64,000 bases of DNA from Geodermatophilus africanus. GTDB taxonomy: Bacteria > Actinomycetota > Actinomycetes > Mycobacteriales > Geodermatophilaceae. Numbering within the stretch: the first letter of the stretch is position 1; every line of letters starts with the position of its first letter. The notes beneath the pieces were generated by a model. That model was not told the DNA's origin and searched no databases. It saw only the letters and a program-made list of their open reading frames with translations. The translations under genes and the position numbers were made by a program. Below, in pieces: positions 18,021 through 26,910 of this stretch. The DNA lies in assembly GCF_900107105.1 (NCBI RefSeq), contig NZ_FNOT01000004.1, positions 124,001 to 188,000 of the forward strand. The letters run 5' to 3'.

Positions 18021-18923
18021 ATGGGCCTGCCAGCACGCGACGAGGCCAGGGAGTGGGTCGGCTGGACCTGTGTCGACCGCGAAGGAGCAGAGCTGGGCGC
18101 GGTCGCCGCCGTCCTCGCCGACCAGTCCACCGGCCGGCCGGAGTGGGTGTACGTCGAGGTCGAGGGCGCGAGCGCCGTCGTCCCGGCCCTGGACGCCGAC
18201 GGCTCGGGTGGCCGGGTGACGGTCGCGGTGACCCGGGCGCAGGTGACGGCCGCGCCGTCGGTGGGCGGCGGCCGGGAGCTGTCCACGGAGCAGGAGGCCG
18301 ACCTCTACCGCCACTACGGCATCCAGGTGTCGAGCGCGGCCTCGGAGACCCTGCTGCCGGCTGCCGCGGCCGGGACCGGCGCTGCCGCGGCCGGGACCGG
18401 CGCTGCCGCAGGAACCGGCGCCCCGGACGAGGCCACCTCGCCGGCGGACACCGCCCCGGCGGTCGCCTCGGGGTCGACCGGTCGCGGCGCGGTGCTCGCC
18501 GCGGGCGCCCTTGCCGCGGTGGCGGGGCTGGGCGTGGTGCGGGCCCGGGCCCGGCACGCAGCGGTCCGACAGCCGTGGCCCCGGCGGCTGTGGGCCCGTC
18601 GTCCGTGGGCGCCCCGCCCGCCCTCCCGCGCCGAGGTGGTGGCCGGGCAGGTCCGCGCCCTGTCCGCACGGACGGCCCGGGGCACCCGGCACCTCGGGCG
18701 CACGGCCGCGCCGCTCGTCCTCGCCGCGGCCGAGTCCACCCGGCACCGGGCGGTGCGGTCCGCGGAGGAGCTCCGGCACCTCGGGCGCACGGCCGCGCCG
18801 CTCGTCCTCGCCGCGGCCGAGTCGGCGCGGCACCGCGCGGTGCTCGGCGCCGAGGAGCTGCGCCACCTGGGTGCGCTGGCCTCGCGGGCCGCGGTGGCCG
18901 CCGTGGCCCGAGCGCGGAGCTGA
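18021..18923 (+). CDS. PRC-barrel domain protein with Ala-rich repetitive C-terminus
   Basis: The 300-residue protein begins with a PRC-barrel-like domain (about residues 10-100; WVGWTCVDREGAELGAVAAV, RPEWVYVEVEG, RELSTEQEADLYRHYGIQV). An alanine-rich segment with repeated AAAAGTG units follows near 115-130. Then comes a hydrophobic stretch (GRGAVLAAGALAAVAGLGVV) and two near-identical repeats of RHLGRTAAPLVLAAAES in the basic C-terminus. PRC barrels often serve stress or envelope roles, but no function can be given. A GAGGAGG ribosome site lies just before ATG 18021. It is followed by a strong hairpin. Confidence 0.8.
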   Translation: MGLPARDEAREWVGWTCVDREGAELGAVAAVLADQSTGRPEWVYVEVEGASAVVPALDADGSGGRVTVAVTRAQVTAAPSVGGGRELSTEQEADLYRHYGIQVSSAASETLLPAAAAGTGAAAAGTGAAAGTGAPDEATSPADTAPAVASGSTGRGAVLAAGALAAVAGLGVVRARARHAAVRQPWPRRLWARRPWAPRPPSRAEVVAGQVRALSARTARGTRHLGRTAAPLVLAAAESTRHRAVRSAEELRHLGRTAAPLVLAAAESARHRAVLGAEELRHLGALASRAAVAAVARARS

Positions 18924-18941
18924 CCCGCACCCGGGTGCCAG

Positions 18942-18975
18942 AGAGCCCCGCACCGGACGGACCGGGCGGGGCTCT
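18942..18975. terminator. strong GC hairpin between PRC gene and tRNA-Ala
   Basis: A perfect 10-bp stem (AGAGCCCCGC at 18942-18951 with GCGGGGCTCT at 18966-18975) lies between the + strand PRC-barrel gene and the - strand tRNA-Ala. Its position suits termination from both sides. It lacks a T-tract. Confidence 0.6.
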
Positions 18976-18986
18976 GTGGGTGTCGG

Positions 18987-19062
<76 letters not shown>

Positions 19063-19144
19063 TGACTGGGGACGAGCTTACCGCCCGCCCCCGCCGGCAC
19101 CGCGACCGGGGGCGGCTAACCGCGAGGTGCTGGAACGGCCCCCT

Positions 19145-19200
19145 CTGCAGGGCCCCGCCACGAGCCTGCGAGTGGTGGGGGGTAGAGGGGTCCTTTAACC
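19145..19200. repeat. dispersed intergenic hairpin repeat, copy C
   Basis: The cleanest copy for structure: CCCTCTGCAGGGCCCCGCCAC pairs imperfectly with GTGGTGGGGGGTAGAGGG around a GAGCCTGCGA loop. TCCTTTAA follows, and includes the stop codon of the minus-strand sepX/glpR gene. On the minus strand the element is the 3' untranslated region of that gene. Confidence 0.75.
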
Positions 19201-19920
19201 GTTGGCGACCCGGCGCGGCTGGTACACGTCGATGTCGGCGAACCCGATGTCGTCGTCGTCCAGGCCCACGACGGCGCTGTTCTGCCACCCGGCCGGAGCG
19301 GCGCTGCGGGCGGCCACGACCCGACCCGGGCGCAGCGGGTGCACCGGCGCCAGCGGCAGGCTCGGGTGCGGGAGGCCGACGGTGGAGTGCACCGCCGCGG
19401 CCGGCTCCTCCTCGACGGGTGCCGGGCGGGGCGCCGGCACCGGGCGCGCGGCGGGCCGGGCGGCCGGCCGACGGGTGGCGCGGGCAGCGGCCCGGGCGGC
19501 GCGGCGGGCGGCCAGCCGCTCCCGGCGCGCGGCGGCCCGCAGCACCATGAGGTAGGCGACGACCGCGAGGTCGAGCACACCCTGGGCGATCCACAGCCAC
19601 GGGCTCCAGACCAGGGCGCCGACCAGGGCGAGCAGCGTCAGGGCGACCAGGCCGGCCAGCGTGCGGCGACGGATGGCGTGGACGTCGACCCGCAGCTCGC
19701 CGGAGGTCACCAGGGCGGTCCGGTCGATCGAGACCCGCTCGGTCTCGGCGAAGACCGCGGGGTCGACCGCCCGGCGCCGCTGCAGCGTGCGGCCGGCGTC
19801 GGCCCCCGTGGAGCGGTCCGCCGAGGAGTCACCGCGGGTCACCACCATGGGCACCAGCACGACGAACCACAGCACGACCAGAGCGGCCAGCAGCACACCC
19901 GAACCCATCCTGAACACCAC
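19195..19920 (-). CDS. sepX: divisome membrane protein SepX/GlpR
   Basis: The 241-residue protein has an N-terminal transmembrane helix (GVLLAALVVLWFVVLVPMVV), a cytoplasmic region with the conserved RRRAVDPAVFAET-type motif, then a hydrophobic pair (residues 88-125) and a basic Ala/Arg/Pro tail. This arrangement and the position beside a gephyrin-like gene match actinobacterial SepX/GlpR. That protein works with Glp at the FtsZ ring (Streptomyces SepX; corynebacterial GlpR). The identification rests on N-terminal pattern plus context. It is the last gene of the galU-glp-rimJ-sepX run on the minus strand. Confidence 0.8.
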   Translation of the reverse strand: MVFRMGSGVLLAALVVLWFVVLVPMVVTRGDSSADRSTGADAGRTLQRRRAVDPAVFAETERVSIDRTALVTSGELRVDVHAIRRRTLAGLVALTLLALVGALVWSPWLWIAQGVLDLAVVAYLMVLRAAARRERLAARRAARAAARATRRPAARPAARPVPAPRPAPVEEEPAAAVHSTVGLPHPSLPLAPVHPLRPGRVVAARSAAPAGWQNSAVVGLDDDDIGFADIDVYQPRRVANG

Positions 19921-20073
19921 CCGTCACATGCGTCACCTGCCGGGCGAAGTTACGGCCTGGACTCCTCCGTTCGAGGGAGGCGCGCGGCGTGTCCGTGGGT
20001 GTCGTGTGACGGGAGTGCCCATCGCCGCACCCGGCGCGGCGTGTCGACACGGCGACACCCGCCGTCCCGGCGG

Positions 20074-20694
20074 TCAGCGTGGTACGCGGGACCGCCACCG
20101 GGCGACCACGCCGCCGGGCGCGTCCTCGGCCAGCAGCGCGAAGGTGTCGTGGTCGCGCCAGTCGCCGTCGATGTCGAGGTACCGGCGCAGCAGGCCCTCG
20201 TGACGGAACCCTAGCCGGCGCACCAGCCCGCGGCTCGGCGCGTTCTCGGGGCGGATGTCGGCCTGCAGGCGGTGCAGCCGCGCGGGCCCGAAGGCGTGGT
20301 CGCAGACCAGCGCCACGGCCAGCGAGCCCAGCCCCCGCCCGGCGACGGCACGGTCCATCCAGTAGCCGAGGTTGCCCGAGCGCAGCGCGCCCCGGACGAC
20401 GTTGTCGATGGTCACCTGCCCGGCGAACCGGCCCTCGACCCGGACGACGAACGGCAGCGACAGCCCCATCGCGGCGCGGCGCAGCACGGCCCGCCGCATC
20501 GCCCGGTAGGCCCCGGGGGTGTGCCGCGCAGCCCACGGCCCCACCGCGGTCGGCTCCCACGGCGCCAGCCAGGCCTCGTTGGCCAGCCGGACCCGGCTCC
20601 ACTCCTCCGCGTCCCGCCGGCGCGGCGGGTGCAGCTCGACCGGACCCCAGCTCAGGGAGGCCGGCCAGCCGGGCCGCAGGGAGGGGTCGACCAC
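20074..20694 (-). CDS. rimJ: RimJ/RimL-type GNAT N-acetyltransferase
   Basis: The 206-residue acetyl-CoA-dependent acetyltransferase has the GNAT acetyl-CoA loop near GRGLGSLAVALVCDHAF and the RimJ-like pattern IRPENAPSRGLVRRLGFRHEGLLRRYLDIDGDWRDH. In actinobacteria this gene sits between glp and sepX; its substrate there is presumed to be a ribosomal-protein N-terminus but is unproved. It lies 8 bp after the glp stop, so it is translationally close to it. Confidence 0.9.
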   Translation of the reverse strand: MVDPSLRPGWPASLSWGPVELHPPRRRDAEEWSRVRLANEAWLAPWEPTAVGPWAARHTPGAYRAMRRAVLRRAAMGLSLPFVVRVEGRFAGQVTIDNVVRGALRSGNLGYWMDRAVAGRGLGSLAVALVCDHAFGPARLHRLQADIRPENAPSRGLVRRLGFRHEGLLRRYLDIDGDWRDHDTFALLAEDAPGGVVARWRSRVPR

Positions 20695-20702
20695 GGCGCC
20701 GC

Positions 20703-22133
20703 TCAGCCGCCGAGCAGCAGCGGCATGACCGTCACCAGGCCGCCGGCGGCGACCTCGGTGACGTCCTCGTCGACGACGATCAGGCAGTTAGCCCGGGCCA
20801 TCCGCGCGAGCATCGCCTCGTCGCCGTCCCCCAGGGGCTCGACGACGTAGCCGCCGTCGGGGTGCCGCATGACCTGGCCGTGCAGGTACTGCCGGTAGCC
20901 CAGCGGCGAGAGCAGCCGCTCGGCGGCGATCGCCTGCACGGTGCGGCGGAACAGCTGGCGCTTGCCGAGCATCATGCGGATCGCCGGGCGCACGAACACC
21001 TCGAAGGCGACCAGCGCGGCGACCGGCTCCCCGGGCACGCAGATGACGGGGACGGCGTCGCGGCCCAGCCGGCCGAAGGCCTGCACGGGCCCGGGGTGCA
21101 TCGTCACCTGCGAGAAGTGCATGGGGCCGAGCGCGGCGAGCGCCTCCTGCACCGGGTCGCCCTCGCTGGCGAGGGTTCCCGCGACGAGCACCAGGTCGCT
21201 GCGCAGCAGCTGGCTCTCGAGGACCTCGGAGAGCCGGCGCGGCTCGGCCGGGAGGATGCCCCACCGGTAGGCCTCGGCGCCGGCGTCGCGCGCCGCGGCG
21301 GCCAACGCGTAGCTGTTGACGTCGACGACCTGGCCGGGCGCGGGGGTCGTGCTGATGTCGACGAGCTCGCCGCCCGCGGAGAGGACGGCGACCCGCGGCC
21401 GGGGTCGCACCTGCACCCGGTCGCGGCCCACCGCGGCGAGCAGGCTGATCTGCGCGGGCCCGATCGGGGTGCCGACCTGCACCGCGGTGGTGCCCGGTGC
21501 GACGTCGTCCCCCGCACGGCGCACGTAGGTGCCGGCGAGCGGGCCGGCGTGCACGGCGACGGTGGCCATGCCGCCGTCGGTCCACACCACCGGGACGACG
21601 ACGTCCGCGCCGGCCGGCAGCATCGCGCCGGCGGCCACCTTCTGCGCCATCCCGGGGCCGATCGACGCCGGGCCGCTGGGGCCGGCGACGGTCTCCCCCA
21701 CCACCGACAGGCGGGCCGGCTCCGCGGGGGTGGCACCCTCGACGTCCAGGGCGCGGGCGGCGTAGCCGTCGAGCGCGGCCTGGTCGAAGGCGGGCAGCGC
21801 ACGCTGGCTGACGACCTCCTCGGCGCAGAGCAGCCCCTGTGCGTCGAGGACGGCCAGCTCGATCGGGTCGGGTTGCGGCACCGCGGAGAGGATCTCGTCG
21901 AGGTGCTGCTCGACGCCGCGCGGGGGCGCCGGCTCGGCCGCCGCGGGCGGCGGCGGGACGGCGCCGCGGTCGATCGCCGTCGTCTCGTGCACGGGCGTCC
22001 CGACGGCGCCGTCGGCGGCGGGCGAGGGCGCCGGCACGTCCCACACCGGGGTGCCGGAGCGCAGGTCCAGCGCCGTGGTGTCCCGGTACCCCGGGACCGT
22101 CCCGTCCCTGCCGTCCTCGGTCATGCTCACCAC
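20703..22133 (-). CDS. glp: gephyrin-like molybdotransferase Glp (MoeA family)
   Basis: The protein is 476 residues from the GTG at 22133, or 473 from ATG 22124. An unusual 80-residue Pro/Ala-rich N-terminal extension precedes the MoeA fold (VEQHLDEILSAVPQPDPIELAVLDAQGLLCAEEVVS). Molybdopterin-site features are present: FDQAALDGYAARALD, RRAGDDVAPGTT, VLSAGGELVD and CVPGEPVAALVAFEVFVRP. In corynebacteria the homologue Glp binds FtsZ and its membrane partner GlpR; this gene stands in the same neighbourhood. A role in moco synthesis, division or both is possible. The extension is the odd feature. Confidence 0.88.
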   Translation of the reverse strand: MVSMTEDGRDGTVPGYRDTTALDLRSGTPVWDVPAPSPAADGAVGTPVHETTAIDRGAVPPPPAAAEPAPPRGVEQHLDEILSAVPQPDPIELAVLDAQGLLCAEEVVSQRALPAFDQAALDGYAARALDVEGATPAEPARLSVVGETVAGPSGPASIGPGMAQKVAAGAMLPAGADVVVPVVWTDGGMATVAVHAGPLAGTYVRRAGDDVAPGTTAVQVGTPIGPAQISLLAAVGRDRVQVRPRPRVAVLSAGGELVDISTTPAPGQVVDVNSYALAAAARDAGAEAYRWGILPAEPRRLSEVLESQLLRSDLVLVAGTLASEGDPVQEALAALGPMHFSQVTMHPGPVQAFGRLGRDAVPVICVPGEPVAALVAFEVFVRPAIRMMLGKRQLFRRTVQAIAAERLLSPLGYRQYLHGQVMRHPDGGYVVEPLGDGDEAMLARMARANCLIVVDEDVTEVAAGGLVTVMPLLLGG

Positions 22134-22165
22134 AGGAGTCGATGCTGCCCCCTGACGGCCTCCGC

Positions 22166-23080
22166 TCAGGCCTCCGACGCGCCCGCGGTGGGCAGGTCGG
22201 CCACGAACTCGGCCAGCCAGGCACGGAAGCCCGGCCCCAGGTCGTCGCGCTCGCTGGCCAGCTGGACGACGGCCTTGAGGTAGTCCAGCCGGTCGCCGGT
22301 GTCGTACCGGCGGCCGGAGAAGACGACCCCGTGCACCGGCTCGCCGCGCTCGACGAGGGTGGCCAGGGCGTCGGTCAGCTGGATCTCCCCGCCGCGGCCG
22401 GGCGAGGTCCCACGCAGCGCGTCGAAGACCTCGGGGGCCAGCACGTAGCGGCCGATGATCGCCAGGCTGCTCGGCGCCTCGTCGACCGGCGGCTTCTCGA
22501 CCAGGCCGGTGATCGACACGACGTCGGTACCGCCGGGCTCGACGGCGACCGCGCCGTACTTGTCGATGTTCTCCCGGCCGACGTCCAGCAGCGCCACGAC
22601 GGAGCCGCCGTGCTCGGCCTGGACCTGCAGCATCTGCTCGAGCAGGTGGTCGCGGGCGTCGATGATGTCGTCGCCGAGCAGCACCGCGAACGGCTCGTCG
22701 CCGACGAAGGCCGCGGCCTGCAGCACCGCATGGCCCAGCCCGCGCGCCTCGCCCTGCCGGACGAAGTGCACCTGGGCGACCTCGGTGGACTCGTGCACCG
22801 CCGCCAGCCGGGCGGCGTCGCCCTTCTTCTCGAGAGCGGTCTCCAGCTCGGGGTGCCGGTCGAAGAAGTCCTCGATCGCGGCCTTGTTGCGGCCGGTCAC
22901 CATGAGCACCTCGCCGAGACCCGCGCGGGCGGCCTCCTCCACGATGTACTGCAGCGCCGGGCGGTCGACCACCGGCAGGAGCTCCTTGGGCACCGCCTTG
23001 GTGGCCGGCAGGAAACGGGTCCCCATCCCGGCGACGGGGATGACGGCCTTCCGCGTCGGGCGGGCGCTCGGAGTCGGCAT
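22166..23080 (-). CDS. galU: UTP-glucose-1-phosphate uridylyltransferase
   Basis: The 304-residue enzyme makes UDP-glucose from UTP and glucose-1-phosphate for envelope polysaccharides. The nucleotidyltransferase signature KAVIPVAGMGTRFLPATKAVPKE is at the N-terminus. It is followed by QGEARGLGHAVL, LLGDDIID and GLVEKPP. The C-terminal region (GGEIQLTDAL, YDTGDRLDYLKAVV) is standard. ATG 23080 directly precedes the conserved motif; the longer open frame upstream runs over the divergent promoter region. It probably leads the galU-glp-rimJ-sepX transcript, 33 bp ahead of glp. Confidence 0.96.
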   Translation of the reverse strand: MPTPSARPTRKAVIPVAGMGTRFLPATKAVPKELLPVVDRPALQYIVEEAARAGLGEVLMVTGRNKAAIEDFFDRHPELETALEKKGDAARLAAVHESTEVAQVHFVRQGEARGLGHAVLQAAAFVGDEPFAVLLGDDIIDARDHLLEQMLQVQAEHGGSVVALLDVGRENIDKYGAVAVEPGGTDVVSITGLVEKPPVDEAPSSLAIIGRYVLAPEVFDALRGTSPGRGGEIQLTDALATLVERGEPVHGVVFSGRRYDTGDRLDYLKAVVQLASERDDLGPGFRAWLAEFVADLPTAGASEA

Positions 23081-23271
23081 GCGCGGGAGCCTAGTGACCC
23101 GGCCCGGGCGCGCCCCGAGCGGTGCTGTCAGGCGGCGGTCGGCCCCGGCGAGCGGAACGTCACCGGCCGGCGGAGCGGCCGTCGTCGGCGACACGCGCCG
23201 ACACGCCGCCCAGCTACCGCGCGACAGCCGGTCGCGCGGGCGCTCCGAGCGTCGCTGGCTAGCCTGCGGCG

Positions 23272-23856
23272 GTGACCTCCGCGGACGACGTGACCGAGGC
23301 CAAGGTCGCGCTCCGCGCTCGCTTCCTGGCCCGCCGCGAGGCCCGTTCCGCGGAGGAGCGCGCCGTGGCCGGTGCCGCGGTGACCACCGCCCTGCTCCGC
23401 GGCCTGGCCGGCACCCGGACGCTGGCCGCCTTCGCCCCCGACCCCACCGAGCCCGGTGCGGGCCGGCTGCCGGCGGCGTTCACCCAGCTGCGCTCGCGGG
23501 TGCTGCTCCCGGTGGTCCCGCCCGACGGCCGCGAGCTGTCCTGGGCGGTGGACACCGGCCGGCTGGCCCCGGGGCGCTTCGGGCTGCTCGAGCCGGTCGG
23601 GCCGCGGCTGGGGCCGACCGCGATCGGCGCCGCCGAGGTCGTCGTCGTCCCCGCGGTCGCGGTGGACCGGACCGGGGTGCGTCTGGGCCGCGGCGGCGGC
23701 TACTACGACCGCGCACTGCGGCACGTGCGTCCCGGCGCGCGGCTGGTGGCCCTGGTCTTCGACGACGAGCTGGTCGACGCGCTGCCGGTCGAGCCGCACG
23801 ACCGGCGCGTCACCGCGGTGGTCACCCCCTCGGGCGGCTGGCTCGACCTGACCTGA
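23272..23856 (+). CDS. 5-formyltetrahydrofolate cyclo-ligase
   Basis: The 194-residue enzyme converts 5-formyl-THF to 5,10-methenyl-THF with ATP. The ATP-site basic motif LRARFLARREAR is near the N-terminus. The family signature VRLGRGGGYYDRAL is at about residues 140-153, and VVPAVAVDRTG precedes it. The C-terminus (VEPHDRRVTAVVTP) is complete. It is divergent from galU, the usual actinobacterial arrangement. The GTG start at 23272 is the nearest that keeps the N-terminal helix. Confidence 0.94.
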   Translation: MTSADDVTEAKVALRARFLARREARSAEERAVAGAAVTTALLRGLAGTRTLAAFAPDPTEPGAGRLPAAFTQLRSRVLLPVVPPDGRELSWAVDTGRLAPGRFGLLEPVGPRLGPTAIGAAEVVVVPAVAVDRTGVRLGRGGGYYDRALRHVRPGARLVALVFDDELVDALPVEPHDRRVTAVVTPSGGWLDLT

Positions 23857-24085
23857 GCCGGGCTCGGTCCTCGTCGGCGAGCAGCGGGACGTCGGACACC
23901 AGGTCGATGTGCGCGGTCACGGCGGCCGCGGCCGCCGGCGCGTCCCCCGCCCGGATCGCCTCGGCGATCGCGCGGTGACCGGCCAGGCTGCGCGGGGGCC
24001 GGCCCCCTGGGACAGCGACTCGATCCGGCTCTCCCGCACCAGGCCGGCGATCTCAATGATCAACCGGCCGAGCGACGGCCCGGAC
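23822..24085 (-). pseudogene. remnant of a GntR-family regulator (FCD domain)
   Basis: On the minus strand one frame reads RLIIEIAGLVRESRIESLSQG (about 24080-24008). After a one-base frame change in a G-rich run near 24000 it continues LAGHRAIAEAIRAGDAPAAA and VTAHIDLVSDV, the typical last helices of an FCD ligand-binding domain. No winged-helix DNA-binding half is present upstream. It therefore looks like a truncated and frameshifted fragment. Its place beside a MatC/CoA-transferase cassette fits a decayed MatR-like regulator, since malonate operons are often controlled by GntR/FCD proteins. Confidence 0.6.
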
Positions 24086-24310
24086 GGAGGCCGTCGGCGG
24101 CCCAGGACACCAGCTGCTGGACGGACCTGCTCGCACAGCCGCGGAGACCGGCGGAGCGGGTGAAGGCCATCGGGAGGCACCGCGGGGCTCATGGGGGGCG
24201 GGATCGATCACGTCCCGGCATGCTGTCGGCGCGGCGCATGAAGATCAGTGGCCGAGCCACTGAGCCACTGCACCGGGTGTACCAGTCCTCCGACGCCGTA
24301 GGAGCTCCTC

Positions 24311-25648
24311 GTGTCACCGGAGATCATCACGATCCTGGCGCTCGTCGCGATCTTCGCGATCGCGACGTTCCTGCCCATCAACATGGGAGCGCTGGCCTTC
24401 GTGGCCGCCTTCGTCGTCGGCACCCTGTCGGTCGGGTTGACCACCGACGACATCCTGGGCGGCTTCCCCGCCGGGCTGGTGCTCACGCTGATCGGCGTCA
24501 CCTACCTGTTCGCCATCGCCCAGAACAACGGAACCGTCGACCTGCTGGTCCGCGGCGCCGTGAAGCTCGTCGGCGGCCACGTCGCCGCCATCCCCTGGAT
24601 CATGTTCTTCGTCACCGCGGTGCTCACGGCGATCGGCGCGCTCTCCCCCGCCGCCGTCGCGATCATCGCCCCGATCGCGCTCACCTTCGCCGCGCGGCAC
24701 GGGATCAGCCCGCTGCTCATGGGCATGATGGTCATCCACGGCGCGCAGGGCGGCGGCTTCTCCCCCATCAGCGTCTACGGCGTCACGGTCAACACGATCG
24801 TCGAGGACGCGGGCCTGCCGAGCAGCCCGCTGGCGGTCTTCCTGGGAGCGCTGGTCTTCAACATCGCCATCGCGCTGGTCCTCTTCTTCGTCCTCGGCGG
24901 CCGAAAACTCATCGGGCGCAAGGTCGCCGCGGCGGGCGTGCCGCACGCCGAGCACGCGCACGGCACCCTCGTCCGCGGCCACGGTGCGGCTCCCGGGCCA
25001 GCCGTGGGCGGCGACGACGACGAGCACGTCCACCCCGACCGGCCGCAGCCGGTCACCCTGGACCAGGTCCTCACCCTCGTCGGGCTGCTCGTGGTCGCCG
25101 TCCTGGCGCTCGTCTTCGACCTCGACATCGGCTTCGTCGCCATCACCGTCGCCGTCGTCCTCGCGCTGTTCTCCGCCCAGCAGCACAAGGGCGCCGTGGC
25201 CCAGATCAGCTGGTCGACCATCCTGCTCATCGCCGGCGTACTGACCTTCGTGTTCGTGCTCGAGGAGGCCGGCACCATCGACTACGTCGGCGACGCGGTG
25301 ATCGGGCTGGGGGTGCCGCTGCTTATCGCGCTGCTGCTGGCCTACATCGGCGGGGTGGTGTCGGCCTTCGCCTCGTCGACGGCGATCATCGGCGTCGCCA
25401 TCCTGCTCGCGGTGCCGTTCCTGGAATCGGGGGCGATCAGCGCGGTGGGCGTGGTGGTGGCACTGTCGGTCGCCTCCACCATCGTGGACGTGAGCCCGTT
25501 CTCGACGAACGGTGCGCTGGTGCTGGCCAACGCCCAGGACGTCGACCGCGACCGCTTCTACAAGCAGATCCTCGGCTACGCCGCGATCGTCGTCGCCGTC
25601 GGGCCGCTGGTGGCCTGGCTGGTGTTCGTCGTCCCCGGCTGGCTGTAG
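24311..25648 (+). CDS. matC: MatC-type dicarboxylate (malonate) carrier
   Basis: The 445-residue inner-membrane transporter has about 11-12 hydrophobic segments. It has the MatC N-terminal pattern (EIITILALVAIFAIATFLPINMGALAFVAAFVVG) and two ion-transporter hairpin regions: IGALSPAAVAIIAPIAL with GGGFSPISVYG, and VSAFASSTAIIGVAI with VSPFSTNGALVLA. A His/Asp-rich cytoplasmic loop at about residues 210-250 separates the halves. By family it imports malonate or related dicarboxylates. A GGAGC ribosome site precedes GTG 24311. It starts a three-gene same-strand run with a CoA-transferase (19 bp later) and a carboxyltransferase. Confidence 0.87.
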   Translation: MSPEIITILALVAIFAIATFLPINMGALAFVAAFVVGTLSVGLTTDDILGGFPAGLVLTLIGVTYLFAIAQNNGTVDLLVRGAVKLVGGHVAAIPWIMFFVTAVLTAIGALSPAAVAIIAPIALTFAARHGISPLLMGMMVIHGAQGGGFSPISVYGVTVNTIVEDAGLPSSPLAVFLGALVFNIAIALVLFFVLGGRKLIGRKVAAAGVPHAEHAHGTLVRGHGAAPGPAVGGDDDEHVHPDRPQPVTLDQVLTLVGLLVVAVLALVFDLDIGFVAITVAVVLALFSAQQHKGAVAQISWSTILLIAGVLTFVFVLEEAGTIDYVGDAVIGLGVPLLIALLLAYIGGVVSAFASSTAIIGVAILLAVPFLESGAISAVGVVVALSVASTIVDVSPFSTNGALVLANAQDVDRDRFYKQILGYAAIVVAVGPLVAWLVFVVPGWL

Positions 25649-25667
25649 ACCCGAGAGGGAGGCACCC

Positions 25668-26846
25668 GTGTCCGGACCGCTGGACGGCGTCCTCGTCGTC
25701 GACCTGACCCGCGCCCTCGCCGGGCCGCACGCCGGGATGATGCTCGGCGACCTCGGCGCCCGCGTCATCAAGGTGGAGAACCCCGGCAGCGGGGACGACA
25801 CCCGCGGCTGGGGCCCGCCCTTCCTCCACCCGGAGGGCGCCGAGCGGGAGTCGACGTACTTCCTGTCGACCAACCGCAACAAGGAGTCGGTCACCCTCGA
25901 CCTCAAGGACGACGGCGACAAGGAGCTGCTGCGCGAGCTGGTCCGCCGTGCCGACGTACTGCTGGAGAACTTCCGCCCCGGCACGCTGGAGCGCCTCGGC
26001 TTCGGCACCGACGTGCTGGAGCAGCTCAACCCGCGGCTGGTCACCCTCTCGATCAGCGGCTTCGGCCACGACGGGCCCGAGGGTGGGCGGGCCGGCTACG
26101 ACCAGATCGCCCAGGGCGAGGGCGGACTGATGTCGCTGACCGGCTCCGGCCCGGACGACCCGCAGCGGGTCGGCGTCCCGATCGCCGACCTGCTGGCCGG
26201 CATGTACGGCGCCTACGGGGTGCTCGCCGCGCTCATGGAGCGGCAGCGCACCGGCCGCGGCCAGGTGGTGCGCACCTCGCTGCTCGCGGCGATCATCGGC
26301 GTGCACGCCTTCCAGGGCACCCGGTGGACCGTCGCCGGCGAGGTCGGCCGCGCGCAGGGCAACCACCACCCCTCGATCGCGCCCTACGGCCTGTTCCACT
26401 GCAAGGACGGCAGCGTGCAACTCTCCTGCGGGTCGGAGGGGCTGTGGCGGAGGCTGTGCACCGAGTTCGGCCTGGACGCCGACGCCCCGGGCCTGGCCAC
26501 CAACGGCGAGCGCGTCGACCATCGCGACCGGGTGATCGAGCTGCTGGAGCAGACCTTCGCCGACATCTCCCCCGAGGAACTGCTCGCCCGCCTCGCGGGC
26601 GCCGGCGTCCCGGCAGGCAAGGTGCGCACCCTCGACGAGGTCTACGGCTGGGACCAGACGCTGTCGCAGGGCCTGCTGGTCGACGTCGACCACGAGACGC
26701 TCGGCCGGCTGCAGCTGCCCGGGCCGCCGCTGCGCTTCTTCGCGCCCGGTCCCGACGGCGAGACCGAGACCACCCGTCGCGACCACGCTGCGCCACCGGT
26801 GCTGGGCTCGTCGAACGAGGCGATCCGCGCCTGGCTGAGCCGGTGA
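25668..26846 (+). CDS. CaiB/BaiF family (type III) CoA-transferase
   Basis: The 392-residue enzyme moves CoA between carboxylic acids. The N-terminus has the typical PLDGVLVVDLTRALAGPHAGMMLGDLGARVIKVE, and the conserved Asp in ADLLAGMYGAYG is the probable covalent acyl carrier. RNKESVTLDLK and ENFRPGTLERLG are further family marks. The GTG at 25668 follows a GAGAGGGAGG ribosome site. Placed between a malonate-type carrier and a malonyl/acetyl-CoA carboxyltransferase-like protein, it plausibly makes malonyl-CoA from imported malonate. The true donor and acceptor are unknown. Confidence 0.92.
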   Translation: MSGPLDGVLVVDLTRALAGPHAGMMLGDLGARVIKVENPGSGDDTRGWGPPFLHPEGAERESTYFLSTNRNKESVTLDLKDDGDKELLRELVRRADVLLENFRPGTLERLGFGTDVLEQLNPRLVTLSISGFGHDGPEGGRAGYDQIAQGEGGLMSLTGSGPDDPQRVGVPIADLLAGMYGAYGVLAALMERQRTGRGQVVRTSLLAAIIGVHAFQGTRWTVAGEVGRAQGNHHPSIAPYGLFHCKDGSVQLSCGSEGLWRRLCTEFGLDADAPGLATNGERVDHRDRVIELLEQTFADISPEELLARLAGAGVPAGKVRTLDEVYGWDQTLSQGLLVDVDHETLGRLQLPGPPLRFFAPGPDGETETTRRDHAAPPVLGSSNEAIRAWLSR

Positions 26847-26910
26847 GCGGGCTCGCGATGAGCAGAGCACGGCACGGCACGCGTCCGAGGAGCGCCGGCG
26901 AGGAGGGTGC

